The translations under genes were made by a program, and so were the position numbers. From contig QHSU01000014.1 of the NCBI GenBank assembly GCA_003220535.1, forward strand, positions 1-37,939: a stretch of 37,939 nt of DNA, written 5' to 3'. The first letter of the stretch is position 1, and every line of letters starts with the position of its first letter. A model generated the notes under the pieces. That model did not search any database, had not been told where the DNA came from, and saw only the letters and a list, made by a program, of their open reading frames with translations. Below, piece after piece: positions 34,208 to 37,939 of this stretch. The stretch comes from Candidatus Rokuibacteriota bacterium (GTDB taxonomy: Bacteria; Methylomirabilota; Methylomirabilia; Rokubacteriales; CSP1-6).

Positions 34208-34575
34208 GCAGGGGCCGGCGACGAGCCGGTCCCTCGCCTTTCCGAGCACTTGGACGCAACCGCACGATTTGGCGTGCGCACCGCGCTGATCGTATCACGA
34301 CTCTGGCGGACTCTAGTCTCGCTCTGGGACTGGAATCGCGGCCGCTGAGGGGTGCGTTCAGCGCAAATCAGCGCAAGCCCTCAAACCTCTGACGACCCCC
34401 TGATTGTCGGTCAGGCGCATGGGGCAAGAACGAAGGATTTCTGGCGGCTGCCTCAGCCGCTCATGCGTCCCACCCCGCCCGCTGCGTCGCGCGCAACGGC
34501 GTGCGCTCCCATCCCGTGCCCGTCGCGCTCGTAAGCATTAGACACTGACAAGCGCCCCGAACCCAGGAAGTCTCT
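34208..34575. other. Gene-poor stretch with one relic
   Basis: Apart from the short protein relic at 34461-34535, no gene, RNA or terminator is recognised. A tandem CAGCGCAA motif (near 34370) and a short CACGATTTGGCGTGCGC palindrome-like patch are present. Confidence 0.4.
34461..34535 (-). pseudogene. C-terminal relic of the LRSWLDSW family
   Basis: This frame reads MLTSATGTGWERTPLRATQR then AGWDA and stops at 34461, matching the end of the protein at 9080-9370 (VTGSAWERTPWHAVQRAAWE). Only this tail remains. Confidence 0.5.
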
Positions 34576-34965
34576 CTACTTGACCCGTTCGTATTCGGCC
34601 CTGCCCAAATAGTTGGGGTCATCAGGCATCAACATGAGAACGGTCTTGCCTTTGTCTTCGGAAACGCTCGCGGTCCCGAGCACCTCGGCAGATGGCATGG
34701 CTAAAGGCGTCGTTCGTGACGAGCGATACCGTAGCTTTCCGGCTTGAAGATATAATTTACCCACGGTCGAGCCACTGATGGTCGAAGCTTTGTAGCTTCC
34801 GTCGGGCGAGACGTTCATCGTGGCCCATTCGTCTCCCGGCACTTCGTTTACCCAGCCCCGCCAACTCCCCGCGAGTTCCTTTACGTCAACGATCTGCTTC
34901 TCTCCGGCGACTCCATCAAGCGGAGACAGTGCGAACACGGCAGCTAGAAGTAGTGCACGATGCAT
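34576..34965 (-). CDS. Hypothetical secreted protein
   Basis: 129 residues from the ATG at 34965, which is six bases after AGGAG; an ATG at 34971 sits directly on that site. A signal peptide MHRALLLAAVFALSPLDGVA is cleaved near AGE. The mature part is a beta-rich single domain: LAGSWRGWVNEVPGDEWATM, VSPDGSYKASTISGSTVGKL, KLRYRSSRTTPLAM, GKTVLMLMPDDPNYLGRAEY. The GSWRGW..G.W.tM opening is like small lipocalin or DUF-type stress-response periplasmic proteins. Function unknown. Confidence 0.65.
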   Translation of the reverse strand: MHRALLLAAVFALSPLDGVAGEKQIVDVKELAGSWRGWVNEVPGDEWATMNVSPDGSYKASTISGSTVGKLYLQAGKLRYRSSRTTPLAMPSAEVLGTASVSEDKGKTVLMLMPDDPNYLGRAEYERVK

Positions 34966-35102
34966 CCTCATCTCCTTAGACTCGTTTGGTGAAAATGCAT
35001 CAGTCCATCCACAGCGGGCGTGGGAGGGGTCATATGAGGGTAGGGAGTGCCAGGGAATCTACAAATCGCACTCAGGAGCTGGCCGCGTTGGTCGAGCATG
35101 CG

Positions 35103-36083
35103 CTATTCGATCAGTTGGTCCGCCTGGAGGAGCAGTGTTTGCGGGATCGTGAGTTTGAGTGCCTTCGCGGCCTTGAGGTTGATCACCAGCTCGAACTTTG
35201 TGGGCTGCTCCACCGGGAGATCAGCGGGCTTGGCACCCTTGAGGATTTTGCCGACGAAGGACGCCGCGCGCCGCCAGACCTCGACGATATCCGTGCCATA
35301 CGAGATCAGCCCGCCGGCCTCGACATGGAGCCGCAGGGGATACATGGCAGGGAGCCGGCTCTTAGCGGCCAGTTCCGCGATACGCCGGGCTTCTGCGGTG
35401 AGCAGCCCTCCAGTGACTACGAGCAGAGCATCGGCGCGAGCGTCAATCGCCGCCCTGAAGGCTCGCTCGATCTCGTCAGGACGTCGCACTTCGAGCGACA
35501 GCAGCTTCCAGCCACGCGTTCGGGCAGCGGCGTCGATCTCCCGCGGGGCCGCGCCCGGTTCCCATATGACAGCCACCAACTTCGCAGTTGGAACCAGCTC
35601 CTTGAGCAGATCAAGTCGCTTTGGGCCTAGCTCTGCGCCCCCTAGACTCAACCCCGTGACGTTTCCTCCTGGGTGCCCGAGGCTCCGGACGAATCCGTCG
35701 CGCACAGGGTCGGCGGCAGCTGCCATGACGATCGGGATGGTCGCAGTCGCCTTCTGGAGGGCTGGAACCGTTGGCCCTGCGGCCACGATCACATCCAGCT
35801 GGAGCCGCACCAACTCGGTGGCTAGAGCAGGGTAGCCCTCCAGCCTCTCGTCGACCGCGCGCGCTTCGGTCACGAAGTGCTCTCCATACACGTAGCCGAG
35901 TTCATGCAATCCGCGTAAGAACGCCTTCGTGCTAGGGCGGCGAGGCTGGGGGCCGACCATGTCAGAGCTCGTCCCGCCGACAGTGAGTATCCCGATCCGA
36001 GCGACCTTTCCCGGCTGCTGCGCCTGCGCGACGAGCGACGCAAGCGTCAAGCCAAGAGCGAGGACGATCCGGCGTATAGGCAC
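35103..36083 (-). CDS. ABC-type substrate-binding protein (PF04392/TrpX type)
   Basis: 326 residues from a GTG at 36083 (MPIRRIVLALGLTLASLVAQ as translated, signal peptide cleaved near AQAQQ). Periplasmic binding-protein fold of type I with VARIGILTVGG, FLRGLHELGYVYGEHFVTEA, the hinge LGHPGGNVTGLSL, AELGPKRLDLLKELVPTAKL and the family end PVEQPTKFELVINLKAAKAL then TIPQTLLLQADQLIE. Many copies are usual in this kind of genome. No permease or ATPase genes are near. A repeated leader (36079-36118) lies at its start, and the relic MLDQRGQLL follows its stop. Confidence 0.88.
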   Translation of the reverse strand: MPIRRIVLALGLTLASLVAQAQQPGKVARIGILTVGGTSSDMVGPQPRRPSTKAFLRGLHELGYVYGEHFVTEARAVDERLEGYPALATELVRLQLDVIVAAGPTVPALQKATATIPIVMAAAADPVRDGFVRSLGHPGGNVTGLSLGGAELGPKRLDLLKELVPTAKLVAVIWEPGAAPREIDAAARTRGWKLLSLEVRRPDEIERAFRAAIDARADALLVVTGGLLTAEARRIAELAAKSRLPAMYPLRLHVEAGGLISYGTDIVEVWRRAASFVGKILKGAKPADLPVEQPTKFELVINLKAAKALKLTIPQTLLLQADQLIE

Positions 36084-36118
36084 CTCGGTGGAGGACGCTG
36101 GCGGGAGTCTAGCAGACG
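36079..36118. repeat. Dispersed leader repeat, copy 2
   Basis: Leader and GTG start of the ABC binding-protein gene; near-identical to 10661-10702 with the shared core TGGCGGGAGTCTAGCAGAC. Confidence 0.7.
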
Positions 36119-36159
36119 ACGGCTGATCGCTGGGGTCGGCCGCGTTGGTCGGGCATCGG

Positions 36160-37050
36160 CTATTCGATCACCTGATCCGCTCGGAGCAGAAGCGTCGGCG
36201 GGATGGTCAAGCCCAGCGCCTTGGCGGTCTTCATGTTGATGACCAACTCGAACTTGGTCGGCTGCTCGACGGGCAGATCCGAGGGTTTGGCGCCCTTGAG
36301 GACGCGGTCGACGTACGTCGCAGAGCGGCGCCACGCATCCGCCTGGCCAACGCTGTAATATATGAGGCCGCCAGCTTCCACGATGCCGGGATCCCCCGTG
36401 ATCAGCGGCAGCTTGTGCTGGAGAGCCAACTTTCCAACGCGCGTCGCGTGAACTCCGAAGAAGGGATTCGCGATAACAATCGCCGCCCCTTCTCGGGCTC
36501 GGATCCCGGCTTGGAATGCGCCCGCAAGGTCGTCTGACCGCTCGACCCGGTAGAGGTCCAGGCGAAGGCCAAGGGTGCGGGCCGTCTCAGTCTGCCTCAC
36601 AAAGATCTCGCCCAGCGCGGGCGGAATAAAAGGGGATGACAGCGCAGCCACGCGAGAGAGCATCGGGACCGTCTCCTTGATCAGCTCGAGACGCTTGGCG
36701 GAGAGATCGACCTGACTGTTCGTGAGGCCCGTGACATTGCCGCCTGGACGCGCGAGGCTCGCGACGACGCCTGCCTCGACGAGGGCGCCAGCGGTCGTCG
36801 AAACGATCGGGATCGTGCGCGTGGCCTTCTGTGCAGCCAGCGCAGCACCAGTTGTCGGGACGACAATGATGTCCACAGCAAGCCGGATCAGATCCGAAAC
36901 GAGCGCTGGCCAGCGGCCTGCCTCTCCATCACTCCAGCGCGGTTCGACGACATAGGTTTGCCCTTCGACGTGGCCGAGCTCCCTGAGGCCCTCGCGGAAC
37001 GCGTCGAGATTCGCAGCCGGTGTCGAGGGCGAAGCGGCCAGAAGTACGCC
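36160..37050 (-). pseudogene. ABC-type substrate-binding protein, N-terminally truncated
   Basis: Homologue of the gene at 35103-36083. It begins mid-protein at GVLLAASPSTPAANLDAFRE and keeps GLRELGHVEGQTYVVEPRWS, ARPGGNVTGLTNSQVDLSAK, RLELIKETVPMLSRVA and the end PVEQPTKFELVINMKTAKAL, with ADQVIE and a stop. The signal peptide and first strand are missing. The frame runs open upstream only through unrelated ligase relic sequence (37060-37279), so no correct start exists and export is impossible. It is probably silent. Both binding proteins share stop-region sequence, which suggests duplication. Confidence 0.8.
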
Positions 37051-37059
37051 GCCTGCGCG

Positions 37060-37279
37060 GCGGCGCCCACGCTGATCGTCCGCTGCCAGCGGTCCTCCTC
37101 GACCGTCCAGTCCTTGTGCTTCGTACGCGCTGACCTCTTCCCAGGCCCTCGTAGCCGCGCTCGACCACCTGCGTCCACGCCAGCAGCCCATCAGGCGCGA
37201 GGTGCCAGACCGGGAACACCAGCTCGGCCGCAGCGGTGGCGTTTCGACGTAGAATGACCCGGCGACCGAGACGCCCCAA
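37060..37279 (-). pseudogene. ATP-dependent DNA ligase relic
   Basis: One frame gives VFPVWHLAPDGLLAWTQVVE then RGYEGL, the nucleotidyltransferase region around ligase motif IV. The adjacent frame gives KHKDWTVEEDRWQR, like the motif V KxK segment and its downstream residues. The piece between is deleted and the frame shifted. LigD/ATP-ligase-type proteins have this order (..GLEAWAQVLERGYEGLVAK..). It is a fragment only, now joined to the truncated ABC gene. Confidence 0.6.
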
Positions 37280-37290
37280 GGAGGCCCATC

Positions 37291-37939
37291 ATGGCCGAGC
37301 CCATCTGGAATCAGTTCCTGACCGAGCGTGACAAGGCGGTGTTAGCCGCGGCCGGATACGGCGCCCGGGCGGGGTTCGGCCAGCGGCCGGCCCTGCTCGT
37401 CATCGACGTGAACCACAACTTCTGCGGCGACCGCCGGGAGCCGATTCTGGAGTCGATCAAGCGCTGGCGCAACTCGTGCGGGGCCGAGGCCTGGGACGGG
37501 GTGGCGCGCATCCGGGAGTTGATCGACGTCGCCCACGCCCAGGGGATACCCGTCATCTACACCACCGGAATGCGCCGGGCCGACAACTGGGACTCCGGTA
37601 GCTGGTCTTGGAAGAACACCCGCACGGAGGAAAATCCCCTCGTCGGGCACACCGGGCGCGACGGCAACAAGATCGTCGACGAGATCGCGCCGGAGCCCCA
37701 CGACATCGTCGTCCTCAAGCAGAAGCCGAGCGGCTTCTTCGGCACCAATCTGCTGAGCTATCTCGTCCTCCTCGGCTGCGACAGCGTGATCGTGATGGGC
37801 ACGACCACCAGCGGGTGCGTTCGCGCCACCGTGCTCGACGCCTTCAGCAATAACTTTCGCGTAACCGTCGTTGAGGAGGCGTGCTTCGACCGCTCCCAGG
37901 CCAGTCACGCCATCAACCTCTGCGACATGCAGGCCAAGT
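37291..37939 (+). CDS. Isochorismatase-family cysteine hydrolase, 5' part
   Basis: Partial; 216 codons visible before the right edge. The triad is Asp in ALLVIDVNHNF, Lys in VVLKQKPSGFFGTNLLSYL and Cys in GTTTSGCVRATVLDAFSNNF. Longer N-terminus and insert (WDSGSWSWKNTRTEENPLVG) resemble N-carbamoyl- or maleamate-type amidohydrolases rather than isochorismatase proper. These act on amides or ureas, so it could hydrolyse the product of a nitrile hydratase, but it is 10 kb away and this is speculative. AAGGAGG lies 6 bases before the ATG, which fixes the start. Confidence 0.87.
   Translation, partial: MAEPIWNQFLTERDKAVLAAAGYGARAGFGQRPALLVIDVNHNFCGDRREPILESIKRWRNSCGAEAWDGVARIRELIDVAHAQGIPVIYTTGMRRADNWDSGSWSWKNTRTEENPLVGHTGRDGNKIVDEIAPEPHDIVVLKQKPSGFFGTNLLSYLVLLGCDSVIVMGTTTSGCVRATVLDAFSNNFRVTVVEEACFDRSQASHAINLCDMQAK

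Noticed and set aside
34163..34270. Interrupted or intron-containing tRNA-Arg
   Set aside because: The TCGGA found upstream could pair with TCCGA, but no D-arm or matching acceptor 5' strand is present, so a 3'-half relic is the simpler reading.
33864..34298. Upstream extension of the small membrane protein
   Set aside because: It would translate through the tRNA-Arg relic; the GTG at 34121 has a good ribosome site.

Overview
The window is GC-rich, densely coded DNA from an uncultivated soil- or sediment-type bacterium. Gene style points to Candidatus Rokubacteria/Methylomirabilota or a similar deep lineage: many GTG/TTG starts, solitary molybdenum hydroxylase subunits, luciferase-like monooxygenases, MmgE/PrpD, and PF04392-type substrate-binding proteins ending in ADQ(L/V)IE. 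This assignment is from memory of gene families, not from a search.

Layout. 1-712: the 5' part of treS (minus strand, cut by the window edge). 881-2309: decayed small genes, a tyrosine recombinase with a replaced N-terminus, and tRNA-Asn(GTT). 2423-4482: the groES-groEL operon behind a CIRCE operator, with a terminator. 4482-7648 (minus strand): two tRNA-Ser genes, the SRP RNA, and the dnaX-ybaB-recR operon. 7.4-13 kb: a junk-like accessory segment bounded by two nested pairs of tRNA-Ser-derived direct repeats (43 bp and 63 bp). It holds a broken integrase, membrane and secreted proteins, a methyltransferase and gene relics. 13.0-22.4 kb: a secreted Pro/Tyr-rich protein, then a block with a sugar-acid-type dehydratase, a two-subunit Tat-exported molybdenum hydroxylase, a Tat-exported gluconolactonase-like protein and a second, CoxL-like molybdenum hydroxylase large subunit. 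22.5-25.3 kb: a formyl-tetrahydrofolate hydrolase-type formyltransferase, a SAM methyltransferase and an SDR. 25.35-25.53 kb: a long inverted repeat. 25.6-33.4 kb: an alpha/beta hydrolase, a cobalt-type nitrile hydratase (beta, alpha, accessory), an HSL-type esterase, an F420/LLM oxidoreductase, an MmgE/PrpD protein, and an overlapping pair of alpha/beta hydrolase and LLM monooxygenase. 33.4-34.2 kb: tadA, a small membrane protein and the 3' half of a tRNA-Arg(ACG). 34.4-37.9 kb: gene relics, two ABC substrate-binding proteins (one truncated and joined to an ATP-dependent DNA ligase relic) and the start of an isochorismatase-family hydrolase.

How it fits together. The left part is conserved housekeeping (chaperonin, replication and recombination, SRP). 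Its tRNA genes have acted as integration sites, and each tRNA or tRNA fragment marks an accessory segment. The central block reads as catabolism of small organic compounds: aldehyde or sugar oxidation to a lactone, lactone opening and acid dehydration; and nitrile hydration with esterases and flavin oxidoreductases. I found no CRISPR array, complete insertion sequence or phage structural gene. The most unusual material is non-coding or decayed: the nested tRNA-derived repeats, dispersed intergenic repeats, a 45-bp-arm palindrome, and recurring relics of short lineage-type genes.
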